From: Crotophaga sulcirostris
Lineage: Eukaryota > Chordata > Aves > Cuculiformes > Crotophagidae
Direction: 5' to 3'
NCBI GenBank assembly: GCA_013397455.1
Contig: VYZB01000016.1
Coordinates: 4,233,612 to 4,297,611, forward strand
Length of the DNA: 64,000 bases
Both the position numbers and the translations under genes were made by a program. Shown piece after piece: positions 12,989 to 25,885 of the stretch. Position 1 is the stretch's first letter; the number at the start of each line of letters is the position of its first letter. Under the pieces are notes generated by a model. That model worked only from the letters and a program-made list of their open reading frames with translations, searched no databases and was not told the DNA's origin.

Positions 12989-15900
12989 ACATATGTAAAT
13001 GTATAGTCATATTAGAACAAAGATTATGAATTAACTAGGTCCAGAAGTGTAAGTTCTAATAACATCTTCCCCTTCGGTAGGATTTGTGCTCTGAAGTTAT
13101 CTACTGGCTTTTAAAAATTATTTCCAGGAGTAAGTGAATAGGTTGTCTGACCATCACACCCCACCAGAAAGTCAGAGTGAGAGTGCATGTTCTGAGCTGC
13201 AAACAACATGTCTACAATGAAGCTGGTTTCTTCAAGCATTAAGAAGTATCTCACTAGATGAATTAAAGAACTGAGAGACCATGCACAGTGGGTGGCAGCC
13301 TATTTTCTATTTGTTCAGAAACAGGTGTAAATTGCTTTCATTATGCTTTTATAAAACAGTGGGTTTTCTACAGGCTCTATTAAGTATTACTTTCTGGTTT
13401 GGGTTCTTTCTGCCTCTGTACCTATTTATTCCTGCCTCACTAACTTTATTGCTGGCAAAGTTTTTCAGCATTTCCTTCTATTTTTCTCTCCCCTTTTCAT
13501 ACAGCAATAAATATTATTCAATTCAACACATGCATACAAATGGTTTCCATTAGAATTTTAATCTACTCTCAAAATGAAAGAAAAGCTTTGTATAAATCTT
13601 TTTAAATTACCAGAACATAAATTCAGGCAGGGACATCTCCACCTAGGCTGAGCTGTGGAGTTCACAGCCTGCTGTCCTCGTTCATAAATTAATTGAGGTC
13701 TCTAGCTGCTGTAAATGAACAGTGCATCCTGCAAAAGATCATATCTGTCAAGATTGCAGATTGGTTTCTATCAGAGTTTGCAAAAGTCAGAGCACACAAT
13801 GCTTTCATTATGTCTATGAGTATGGCTTCCCAACTGGAAAGAAATGTGTGTTTTGTTCTGTTGGGCCAAGATTTACAGAAAGCAATTTTCCTCCACGCTC
13901 CAGCTATGACAAACCTACTGAAAAATGTCATTTCATGACTTCTTTCCTTCAGTCACCTTTTTACTGAAAAATATATATTCTTTCTGCTCCATGTGTACGC
14001 ACCAACTGTGACATTTAATGGCCAAGGAAGGTTAATCACAGGTGAATACATATCCCTCTTGGATACTGCAAGCTATACTGCATTCACTGCCACTTCTCCA
14101 TTATAAAGGAAGCATAGCCTTGGCTGGCTCACACAACTACCTGCTTTGTATTACAAATTCATAAATTTTTTAAAAGGCTCCCGAAGATTCTGAGCACCAG
14201 TCAGATATCCACGAATACCTCTTAGGTGTCTTAAATTACATTCAGGTTGTGACAGAGCATGAAGAGAGTCAAAGGCAAGGTGGGTATTACTGAGGCCTCA
14301 GTATCATTTTGTTTCTTCTCCTTTGACTTTGCACTGTGAATCTGCAGGCATGTGAGGGGTGGAGTAAAGAAGAGACAGAGCATCAGATCACAGAGTTTGG
14401 GAAATGGAGGTGGCTTTGCTTTGGAGTTTGGGGTTTTTTTTTAAATCAGTGCCATATTTGACGACAGTGGCAGGATCTCTAGGCACATAAACACCTCTTT
14501 GTAAGAGTTTGGAAATCAAAAGGAGGGTAGGACTGACCAAAATACCTCTATACACAAGTGAGTAGAATTAATACTGTTTCAATTTACTGGTAAGGGACTA
14601 AATCCCAGACATAGCACATGCACATATTTCCTTTCTTGCCTATGTCAGCTATGCTGGACCTTCTCTCTTCACAGCTGCAGCTGCAGAGGAGGCACCCACG
14701 AATGACCTTAATGTCGGTCTTTCACTCCTACCTCTGTTCTTTAAGAGAAGAAAAGTCTCCCTGTTGGAGTGCAGTGAGTATTGCCCAACAACTGAGTGTC
14801 ATTCTTCTCTGGAAGCAATAGAAAACTATCATACCAACTCTTAAAAATGATGGGTAGATTCACCACAACTACAAACACTGGTATCATAGAGGTCTCATAG
14901 AGGTCTTGGTGATCTCGATACACAAAACGCTAGAGAGGCAGAGCTAGAAGGGCACACTGTGGCATTTTGTTCTGTAAATACACATACAACCTTTTAAAGA
15001 ATGCAGATTATTTATGTGCTAAAAGTTAATGTGCCTGTTAATCTCTACTTAAAGGCTTCTGTCCTAGTCTAATAGTGCCAACCAGTTATGGTCCATGAAA
15101 CAAAGGTGACTGCCAGCCACAAGAGCCAAATATGCACTAGAAATTAATTATTTACTTGGCAGGCTCAGCAGTCACTCTATTATCAAAGCAATTGGGGCAA
15201 TTTAGCTGTTTTATTAAATACTCAATGGTTCTGACCTGTATCACACAGATGACATTTGGCACCCCCATGTCGTGACGCTGCCTCTTCCCACCATGAGTCA
15301 CAAGCACCACACTGTCAAACTCTTCTCCAGGAAAAAATACTTGCAGGTGCAAACATCAGGAGTTGTCCTGGTAGTCTAGTTTAGAGAGCATTTAAAATAA
15401 ATATTTTAAGTGTACAACTGCTCTGCGCTGGGCTCACACAACAGGAGGGAAATATCAGACTGAAAGTTTTTATTATAACAAATTACAGACTCTTGAAGAT
15501 GTGGATTGCAGAGGAAACCCTGATAACACGTTCACTGTAGAAGGGACGCTGTTGCTGTTACAGGTTGTAGCGATGCTATCAGAACACAGTTCCTCCAAGC
15601 ATTTAATTTCCCCCCTTCCTTTATTGTAACATACTGTCCCCAGTTACAGTCTTTTGAACTGAGTAGTGCCTCCACATAACTTCAAATATTTGGAAACCCC
15701 TCAGTGCCAGTTTAGGCGTCATTTAAAGAGGTTACCCATTTCAAGTTTTCCCCTCAACCCAGGGTTCCTAATCATTGTTATGCCCTCTCTGTATTACTCA
15801 AAGCAGAAACTGCCCTAGACAGGACCCTAGCACCTAACAGTGTGCAGACCTAACCCTAGCAGAACAGTCCTGTGAGGAAGGATTACTACTCTCTTCTCCA

Positions 15901-18859
15901 TGACAGAAATAGTCCAACAGTCTTTGAGTTTTGAGCTACTTACCCCATTGCAAACTCATCTGTTGTGTACTACTAACCAGTACTTACACTACTTAGTAAC
16001 TTTTTCCAAAACTTCTCCCTTTCAGGGACTTTCTGTGTTTTGCATTATTTTTCCCTAGATGCAGTCATTTTCTTTTCTCTCTTGCATCCAGATGGGGAAT
16101 AGCAGAAGAGTGGTTAAGGAGTCTTGCAGTGAACCCAGTCTTGGGGGTGCGAGTCTGGAGCAAGACCCAGTCAGCCCAACTAACTCCTCAATCCCATTGC
16201 GGGGGTCTAACACAGTTGAATGCGATACCTTCATCAAACACAACTGATGAGAAAAAATCTCACACTTTAGACACATTAGTCTGAGGTACCACCTTAGTTA
16301 GTAAACGTTTGACTGTGACTTTTTTCCTTTCAGCCTTAGATTGTGGATAAATGAGCCTTTTTCCCTCCTTGTCCCCTTTTCCTGCTAAGGATTAGCTGTG
16401 AATATCTTTACCGTGGTATTTAGCTTTAGGTGCCTAAGGTACATTCTAAATAGACTGCAGCAAAGCGTGGTCTAGAGACAACCAACCGTGATGCAGGATA
16501 TGAACCAAACTCCCTGAGGTTACAGGAAGACAATCCTCATAATATGCTTGTCCATCAAACTAGGGGTGGGTTTAACACCGATGTAAAGCATACAATGCTG
16601 ATCGCTGTTAGAGTACCTGGCTAAATGGACCATATGTGCATCCTATTAGATTGCAGACACTTCCAGTGGTCCAGACAGCTCCCCTAATGAAGGTCTTGAC
16701 TATCAAATGCATCAAACCCCCATCAGCTCTAATGACTGGCATCAATCCCTCCTCATGTTTGTTTTCAGCAACGGTGTCACAGTGCTTTCCATTGTAGTAA
16801 CTGAGGATCTAATGTCCACAACACAAAGAATTACAGAGTTATGTACAAGGCAACAATTTTGTTCTATTTCTTTTTTATTAATTCAGAGATGGTTAACATA
16901 TGTGGCTATCACAACACTGCTGAAGAGACCTAAGGGGAGAGATATAAGAGGAGAGCTAGCTCATGCAACTGGTGCATGTATTTCTGTTCTGTAAGCACTC
17001 TTAGAAAGTGGCAGAGGAAGGGATTTCAGGATCTTGATTATCAAAACAAAAAAAAAATATTAAGGAAGGGTGTTCTATGTGTGTGTCCAAGGAGTATTAG
17101 AGGGATTCTTTGTCAAGAAACTGCATTTCTTTATGGCAAGTTTCCCACTATTGCTATCTATCTGAGGTGTTATAATTACCTCTAGTTCACCGAAACTTCC
17201 ATCCATAGTTCTCAACAGAAGTGGGAGTCAGGAAGTCCAATTTAGGAAGGTAATCTACACCTTTGCCTGTGCAGAAACATAGACTGGAGCACCATCCCAC
17301 TTCATCAGGGTGCATTAAAATGTGCTGGCAGCTGGACAGAAAGCAAGTGTTCACATCAGAGCAGGCAGATTCTAAAATCTGTAATAAAAATACTATAGAA
17401 ACAGCGGTCTTTTGAATACTATCCTGTTCTTATTTCAAAGCAGAGAGAAATATAGGATTTTAGTGAATTATAGAGGGGGCACAGAAAGATAGCTTTCATG
17501 TGACATGGAAGACTACACTAATCAACAATGTCCAGCCCCTAGCAAGCAGTTCATCTCTCTCTCAATCTAGTTTTTAAATGAAAGGTGCCTGCTCTTTTCT
17601 AAAGTTATTGGATTGTAGTCTGACAATAAAGTTAAATCACAGAAGGAGTATCCAGAATATTTAATCACAAAGTCAATGTGCTTTATTTTAAATTTTGCTT
17701 TCTTTCTCATAACTTGCATACACACACACTGATCTATGAAAGTTTGTGTTCGGTAAGAACACAATTTCAAAAAGCTCCTGCTGCCTCAAGGAAAATACTG
17801 AAATATATTCTAAGACAGAAATAATTCTATTTATCAATCATTTTTCTTCCTCACCTCTTTGCTATTTAGAATATTTGCATGAAAATGGGATCTTTATTTC
17901 CCAAGAGTTCATCAGCTGCTCCTGTTATGATATGATTTCCATGGATACCAATTGTATGTGATGGTGCAAGCATATGACTAAAAGATAAGGAATAAGGAAG
18001 AGAGAAATCAATTGCTTTGTTCTTTGGCTATGTTTTTGAGTAACTCCATCAACAAAACGTAAAGCTTTACTTCCCCACCCACACAAAAAACCCACTTAGT
18101 CCCTCTCCCTTACAAGCCCTCTTGGCAAAAATGTCCCCACTTATTTAAATGTATTCAGTTTTTCAAATATTATCTGCTACTCAATAAGAACAAGACCCAG
18201 GACTTTAGAAGGTGACAGAGAAAAAAGTCGTTTTCATTTGTTATTGTTTTAAGCTAAACTTTAAAACTTACTAATTCAGAAATTTAAGTGGTGGATTTTT
18301 CCACTTAAAAAAATCTTGGTAAGGTATTACTTTCAGTAAAATGACTGGCAACAAAGAATTAGAGCTATAATAAAATCTGTCTAGCAGGGAGGGAAGAAAT
18401 AACAAAGAAAACAGCAAGTTTCAAAATGTATTTGTTTCATCAGTAGGTACAGCAATTTAATGTAATGTGCCTGCACAGCTACCTAAGACTGAGTTACTTC
18501 ACAGTCTGATGAGGATTTTGATGCCTGTGTGCTGTTAAAAATTATTTGAAGAATATGTTATCTTTTGTTTAAAGCCATTTCTAATAACAGGCTTGGGATG
18601 AACAAGTTTTCTCATTTTGTAACTATACTAAAAATATTTTTCAAACAAGCTTGATCAGACAATGACCAAGGATTTCAATTTAGCTCAGAAATATCCAGAA
18701 GCAAACAGCAGAATAGGTGGAGAGAACTGTAGTCTCCATTCATCCAGGGAACCCTGATGTGACTTGCAGGCAAGTCCTTGCAATATTTTGATGTAATGGC
18801 AGCGTGCCTGACCTACAGAGATGCAGAAAGACAGCAATAACTGTAAAGTCCCCACCATT
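12989..18859. other. Intergenic, nothing but one faint MIR-like relic
   Basis: AT-rich sequence with short open frames only. The 15.8-kb relic is listed separately. Confidence 0.5.
15845..15910 (-). repeat. Possible MIR-like relic
   Basis: 'cagtcctgtgaggaaggatt' then 'actactctcttctccatgac' resembles the MIR 3' half (the ATGAGGTAGGTACTATTATT region), but the match is short. Confidence 0.3.
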
Positions 18860-18985
18860 ATCTATTATCCCTCTTTCCAGTATCTCAAAGACAAGAAGAT
18901 ATTTCACAGGGAAGGAAACACACACAATGAGGTAAGAAACTTGGCTAAAGTCAAGAGCAGGCTGGAGAGCAGAGCTACAGAGAGA
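18860..18985 (-). repeat. MIR-like SINE relic
   Basis: 'tctattatccctctttccag', 'atttcacagggaaggaaac' and 'gaggtaagaaacttggctaa' followed by 'agtcaagagcaggctgg' follow the reversed MIR core, which reads through GAGGTTAAGTGACTTGCCCA. Confidence 0.5.
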
Positions 18986-20948
18986 GGTCCCAGAGGAGAG
19001 CACTAGCCACCAAGGCACAGTCCTGGTCCAAGGGTGGTCAGAGCACACAGCCAGGAGCACCAGGAACGTCTCACTCACCGTGTTTCTCCAAGCCCTAATA
19101 GCATCTCCCCCAGCACCTCTCAAGTCACTCCTTAGTTACACTTTGCAAGTAAAATCGAACTTCTCTGTCAGCAGCCAAATGTCACTGAGCCTCTTGGAGT
19201 CTCTGCTGCTTTTGATTTTATTTATCCCAGGCTCAGGCAGCACTCTGAGGGGCAACCACAAAAAGCCTTCCTGTAGCTTGTTGGCTCCTGCCTAGCAAGC
19301 CCATTCACTAGCTGAGAAGAAATGGATGTTAACCCTCATGTAAAGTCTTCATAGCCCCCCCTCCTGGTATAGAAGGTTCAATGAAAATCATCAGGCTGGG
19401 GTGACACCCGCTGGTGGCTCCTCAGCCCCCAGGGCAGACAGAGTGTCCTGCAATGTTGTGGTCTCCTCCCAGAAACTGAAACCCCAGGTACGCATACCCT
19501 GCAAACACACAGGGCAAAGCTCGAAGTACATACTTTCTGTGCGTTCTCTACTTCTCAGTAGCCTTAACGTTATCTCTGAGGTAGATATAAACTTTTTTTT
19601 TTTTCCTAAACCTTGCTCATCTGTCAACTCTCATTGCCTGACATCAAGGAGATCAATCTGCCTTCCTTAAACACAACTCCTGGCTCTTTCGAGAGGCTTC
19701 CCTTTTTAGATGTTGGTCTCCTAAGCTCCTCTCCACAGCCTGTCTCCCCTGCTGCATCCTTCAACAGATTTTTTCAAATCAGAACAGACAACCCATATAG
19801 GCTGACATGCTTTTTGCAGTGCTCGCTGCTCACATCTGAATGTTACCAACCAATCTGCCTGCATTCCTGGGCAGCACAGCCGAGGAGAGCAGGGACGAGA
19901 GGTGTCTGCTACATGTGTATAGGCATGCATCTTGGAAAGGACTCTTTTTCTGTAGTCAGGAAAAATGACATGGGTGAGGAAACTCATAAACATGCCTGCC
20001 AGACAGTTTTAAGCACCAAGACAGGAAGATTTCTATGGGGGAAAAAAAAAATAAAAGGAAACCAAGAAAAGGCAAGAAATCTCTCAGACATTATGAGAAC
20101 CTGCCCTTTGTTTTGGAGATTTTTCCCTAGAAAGAAAACACATTTGAGTGTGTGAGTGCATGACCTGCTCTCTCCAACATCAGATTCTCAGAAACATCCA
20201 CCTGACTAGATATTTCTTCTTCACTTGAGGTGCAATCAGTCATTTCTGTGTGCCCAGTGCTGGTAGCTATGCCTTAACCTTATAAAATAAAACAAATACA
20301 GTGACAGTCCAGTACCACCTATAGGGAGCTACTCATTAGAGAAGACTGTGACCTAAAACAGCTCTCTTTTGTTCTCCCCTAATCTATTCCTACCTCCCCA
20401 CCATTGGATATGTAAAAGAACACCTTAGTTACATAGGTCTGAGCTAAATGTGCATTTAAAATCAATCCAGGTAACGCATAGCCCGCACTTGAGGGCAGAA
20501 TCTGAAATCGGAATATTTATTACCAAGCTGTAAAGCTGTGTTTTCTCCAATTTTGTCAGGGGGGTGTTATTTGAATGCCAATAGGGACATCAGGCTCCAT
20601 CTCTTTATAGACCTCAGGTCAGGAAAGGATGTGAGCACATCATCAGCTTTAGCCCGACTGACTTAAAGGATAGTTAAGCACATATTTTACATTCTGTCAT
20701 GAACAGGAATTATGTAGTACTGTAGTCACCTTAGGTGCAAGGGGAATACACACACTTACTTATACAGGCTCACTAGCTCACTGCAAAGGATGATTACGGC
20801 TTTTCTTGCACTCTAAGTTCTGATCAACAGAAAAGAAAAGGACCTGGCCAGAAGTGAACAATGGGATTAGGCTATTAAGGTTTTTATTCAAACCAAATGT
20901 ACAAAGGTACCATTTCCTTATGCCTCTCAGTGAGAGCTATCCCAGACA
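18986..20948. other. Intergenic, one unexplained 180-codon open frame
   Basis: The plus-strand frame 19,613-20,155 has no family motif and no clear splice or promoter context. It is probably chance. Confidence 0.5.
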
Positions 20949-21209
20949 TCAGGCATCTTTCTGCAGGCTTAAGTCAGTCCTAGGGGTTCTAGGATCCCAA
21001 AAGCCCAACCCCAGGGACGTGTATCTTGCTGGGCACTGCCCTGGCTCACCAGTGCTCACGCAGCAGCATTTCCAGCCAGGAAAATGAACCAGCATCAGCA
21101 ACGAAGAGAAGAGCAGCAGGGACATCCTATTTCCAGAACCATCCTGCCTGAACCAAGCCGCAGTGTCGTCCAGGGAGAGGACAAGTATCCCTTGGATGGA
21201 GATGCTCAC

Positions 21210-21362
21210 CACGAGTCCCACTCCATACAACACAACATTAGAGAGGCAGCTATAGTGTTGCACGGCACCATATTTCAGGGCAGAGGAGTGGAAGATGCAG
21301 AGACCTGACAGGTGAACGATGACCCATGCCACTTCTGCTATGCAGCCCTTTTGCTCATATCT
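21210..21362 (-). other. Possible exon of an unidentified membrane protein
   Basis: The minus strand is open from 21,437 to 20,949 (162 codons). Inside it, TTTGCAG|AGATAT and CTCGTG|GTGAGC would bound a 153-nt exon with phase 0 at both ends. It encodes a hydrophobic stretch (VAWVIVHLSGLCIF, then LSNVVLYGVGLVV), and a further hydrophobic run (MSLLLFSSLLMLV) follows downstream. A pyrimidine-rich alternative acceptor lies at 21,409. The pattern of hydrophobic and polar residues loosely recalls DRAM/TMEM150-type four-to-six-helix proteins, but the identity is weak and no partner exons were found. A chance open frame is quite possible. Confidence 0.2.
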
Positions 21363-21437
21363 CTGCAAATCCTTGGAAGGAAAGAGGTTGTTGAAGAGAT
21401 GACAGGGGCTGCAGGAGCAGACAGTGGGAGGATGCAA

Positions 21438-24400
21438 GAAAGCAGGGAGAGGAGGAGAAAGCAGCAGTCAAAACATACACCTGGAAATCTGGGAGCTACT
21501 GCACTGTGAAAGCTGCTGCTGAGTTTTATTTTCATACTAGATGCTGACTGTCAGGGGAACAGTCTCCCTCCCTGACAGTCCCCCGGGAGTTACTGGCCGT
21601 CCATGGGACTTCCTGGAGCAGAGGCTGCAGTCCAGCTCCATCAAGCCTGCACAGTAACTTCAGTGTACTCCCACAAACTAACCATGTAAGTGCTCTGCAG
21701 TGACGTCTTTGTGGCCAGGCACACTAGAAGCACTTACAAAGCCTATCAAGTTATCAGTTTCAAAGACAACTCCAGTTAGTGCAAGAGAAACATAGATTTT
21801 TCAGCATACATGTTCCCTCGCTGCTTTGAAAAGCTCCTTCAGTTTAGATCAGGGTCATCTACAACGCTCAGGCTCTCCACCTTCCTTTTTACTCCATTTT
21901 TTTCTCCAAGTCACAGAGAGGTTCTTTCCCTCCCTGTTTCCAGACATTTGGCCTTGAAGGGCCTAATAGGTAAGAGACCTTTGGTGCAAACATGCACTTC
22001 CTTTTCTCTCTTCCTTTCATCCTCAAACTTCAGCATCCCATCACAAATTTGTTTTGCTGTCAAGGACTTTCTAGTCTTCCTGTCCCTTTCCTCAGGGCAA
22101 GTCTCCAAGCACCAGCCAGCAGTCCTTTAAAGATATTTCCACACCTAACTAACTTCTGGGCTTTTTTTCCTCTGGAAGACAGATAAGCAATGTTAACATC
22201 AACGAGTAGATTCATATAGACTAAGGCATTAATGGCATGGCTGTTTCTTACAGTGTAACATCCCCAGTTGTTACAAAAACATTTCTTCCCCATTAGATTT
22301 AATAGCAGAAAGAATAAATAGGATACCCATATGCAACATAATTAAGTAAAGTCACCATTAAAAAAGGGAATAAATTGAATACATTGAATGGCATCTGAAT
22401 GTGAAGCTCTTTAGCAAAACTTGTCAGCACTTCAAGAAATAAATATGAAACCCGTACCACAAAACACTAGATGCATTATTAGTAGTATCTTTTATAACAG
22501 TACAAACATTAAAGTGTCATATTGTTTACAACACAAAATTAAAATTTTAATTTTAATCAGTCCTGTTTACCCAGCAATTCTGATTAGCAGTGATTGAACA
22601 GTGGAGGAAAAAACCTGCTCATAAGAAGATATACCATGTAAAAAGGCTTCAGCACGAGTCAACATCAACAGTGTAGTTATCCAGCCAACTAAAGAATGTA
22701 CCCAAGTCTCTGGCAAACCGAGACACAACCTATGCCACTGAAGTGGTGATACGAATATATTTTGTTTCCTCTCCTTTGGTGCAGAGAGCCCTTCTGAATA
22801 TTTGCATGGCAGAACTGAAATACACGTTAGCTTGAAACAATGAAGGAATAGGGAGGTAGAGAGCACAGAGTAAGAAATCCCAGGAAACCATAGGCAATTG
22901 CTTCTTTATTATGCATATTTTGCTGCTGGAGCACATTATTCTCCTTCTCCTTAGGGCACTGTTTGTTAAAAGTACAGTAAATAATGTCAACAACTAAAAC
23001 TCCAGCACATCGAGTTTGATTTTCTTTTCCTCTCATATTAGGATGAGAGTGCCCTGACCGAGGTCAGAATTTTCCAGCACAAACCTTGAAGCATACAGGA
23101 CAGAAGCAGTAGTTCCCCATTCCAACCCCTCCTCCTTCCTTCCTCCAAAAAAAAAAAAAAAAAATCAGGAAGAGACACGAACCAAATCACTGTAATTCAT
23201 GTACCCTGTCACACATCTCTCTGTTTTAAGCGTTGCCTTTCTGCTGCACAGTTCACGAAAAGATGGTGCCCTTGGTGTTTGTTATTCGGAGCGACAGGCA
23301 GCAGCCCTCCCACCACAATTATCTGGTGCTGCCTTGCAGACATGGAGCTGCCCAAGGCACCTTCCTCCCGGGACACCTTCTCAGCAGGGAAGGGGTTCAA
23401 AGCCCAGCCACATCAGTGCCTGTGAAGCACTGAGACGTAAATCCGCTGCCTCTGAAGATGTGCAGTGTTAAGGAGCAAGCTGCTGTGATTAAACTCCCAC
23501 TCCAGGAAAAAAAAAATAAAAATCAAATGCTGCACTCTTCCATAGCTTGATTAACCACATGCTTCATTACAGCTTTCACTGCCTTTTAACCAAGCTGTAA
23601 ATTCTGAGAAGACGTTGGTTTTTTTGAATGAGGCAGAGACAGCTCACAAATACTTTTTTCCTCCTTTTTTTCCCCCTCATTTCCTTCAAGCCAGAGAAAG
23701 TAAACAGATGAGTTAAGTGTAAAAGGAAGAGAACACAGATTTAAAGGTTTCATATAAGGCTTCTTAGACAGTTAGCTCTGTTTAATGCATTTCCACCACG
23801 TGCCTTTCAGTAGTTCCCAGGCTGAGAACATGGAGCAGATGCAGACTATGCACTTGAAACAAGTTTTACCCCTCTGTTCTCAAATCAGAGAGTTTTACAT
23901 TATATAAACCTGGATTTTAAAGGGAAGGGAGAGAGAAATCTGCTAAAAAGAGGCTTTAGTGGTACAAACTCTTTGAGCCATCACCCCTGAAGAGAGAAAG
24001 AGTTGGTACCTTACACTTTCAGCCCTGTATTATATAAATCCTTTTCTTACCTACAACTGAGAAGAAACAGCTGCAAGTAAATGGCCTTTCAGCTGTGGTC
24101 ACTTCTGTACTTCATCCTTAAGTGCTCCCAGTGTAGCAGAAACCCAAGCCAACCCTGTTGGATTACTGTTGAGTACTGCTCACTGCTCCTTCATGAGTCT
24201 CACATCGCTCCAGAGCAGCTCCCGGCTCCCCACCTGCTCCCCGCAGCACCAGCCGCACCTCGTAAACCTATCCCAGGCCCTTGGGGGAGATGCAGCCTTC
24301 TGTAATTGTTGCTTCAGGGTGAGCAGGTGAGGCCTCTGCACTTCGTCCCACCTCACTTGCATCACCCAGCTTCAGCAAGGAAAGCCAAGAGTGGCAGGTC

Positions 24401-25139
24401 AGAATTTTTGTTTATTTTGCTCCTTCTCAGCAGTTTAAAACCCCTGCAAGATTCATTTTGGTAGCTGATGAACTACTGCAGCTTCTGCAGTTCTGTACGC
24501 AGAGCTTTCAGGCTGAGTGAGGCACCAAAAAATCTTTTATTGCCCATGTCATCAAAGAATATTTTGGAAATTAGAACAACTGTACTGGTCACAGCATACT
24601 TTTGTTATCTTGGTGAAAATATTCCTAATATACAAAGCAATAAAATGCTCAGTCAGTGATCAAAACTTAAAAAAATGGAGATTATACTTCCATTTAGTAT
24701 GCTAGCCTGTGAAACCACCTTTTCTTAAATGAAATTTATGTAAATAAGATTGCTATTTCCTTGGGTTCTCTAACAGAGGAATGGAATAATATTTAGAGGG
24801 GAAATCTAGACAATGGCAGGACTTAGATTTAACCTTTAAGACAGAGTTGCATTGAACTGGATAGGATCTCAGCATTTTATTTGAATGTGGTTTCTTCCTC
24901 CAATTAATGCTCCTGAAGTAACTACCAAAGTGCTCCCCAGAGTCCCCTTTCAGCTTCCTGTACTGGTGTTTTCAAGCAATCTCTAATGAAGTCTCAGCCT
25001 GCAGTCACCTCCCCTTCCCCCAGCAGGCTGCAGGGGTGGTTTACCATGGGAGTGGTGCTGGTGGCCACAATGGCACCTGTGAAGTTTCACCTTGGTGAGC
25101 CATCAGGCTGAAAAGAGTCAGTGCTTAGTGGTGCAAAGT
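21438..25139. other. Intergenic, nothing recognised
   Basis: A long A run is at about 23,146-23,164. No gene or nameable repeat was seen. Confidence 0.5.
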
Positions 25140-25885
25140 CCAGCTATACCAATGGCTGGAGGAATGGGCTGATGGAAACACGATGAAGTCCTGCACCAGG
25201 AACAGAACAACTCCATGCTGGCTGGGTGCTCACTGGATGGAAGGCACCTCGGAAGCAAAGGACCCAGGAATCTAGGTGGACAAGAGATGAAGTGCTGTTG
25301 CAGCAGAGGAGGCTATCCACATACCAGCCTCTGAGAACGCACGTAGCCAGCAGGTCAACAGAAGTGATTATTTATGCTGCTCTATTCAGCTTATGTAAGA
25401 CCACATCTAGAGCAGTGTCATCTTTGGTCTCCCCAGTATGAGACAGACAGTGAGGGGACACTAAGATGGAGAGAGGATGGAGCACATGGTGCATGACAAA
25501 GGATGACAGCGTAGCTTTTGTTCAGCCTGGAGAAGAGAAGGTTAAAAGTGGGTGGAACCTAACCACTTACTTCAGCTACCTAATGGGTGGTTACAGAGAA
25601 GACAGAGACTTCGCAGCCAAGTACAACAAAAGGGTGAAAGGCAACAGACTTAAGCTGTAGCAATGGAAATTCTGACCATAACACAGTGAGGCTGTCAGGC
25701 AGGGTCAAATATTGGAATGGACGACCAGAAGGGCTGCAGAATCTCTGTTTGGAGATACTCACCTGGACAAGTCCTGAGCAACTGGGTCCAGCTTGGAAAT
25801 CAAAGGCGCTTTCAGCGAAGGGTAAGACTAAATGCCCTCTAGAGGTCCTTCCAGCCCAGGTGGTTCTGTTCATCTCGAACTTGAG
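25140..25885 (+). mobile_element. Old, diverged CR1 LINE fragment
   Basis: Scattered CR1 blocks occur in order: 'aagaccacatctagagcag', 'cagcctggagaagagaagg' near 25,530, 'ggaatggacgaccag' near 25,710 and 'ctagaggtccttccagccc' at the end. The coding remnant is full of stops and indels, so it is older than the copies near 48 kb. Confidence 0.75.

Noticed and set aside
19613..20155. 180-codon plus-strand open frame
   Set aside because: No motif, no hydrophobic or repeat pattern, and it includes a low-complexity Lys-rich stretch from an A-rich run. A frame of this size is expected by chance in 64 kb on six frames.
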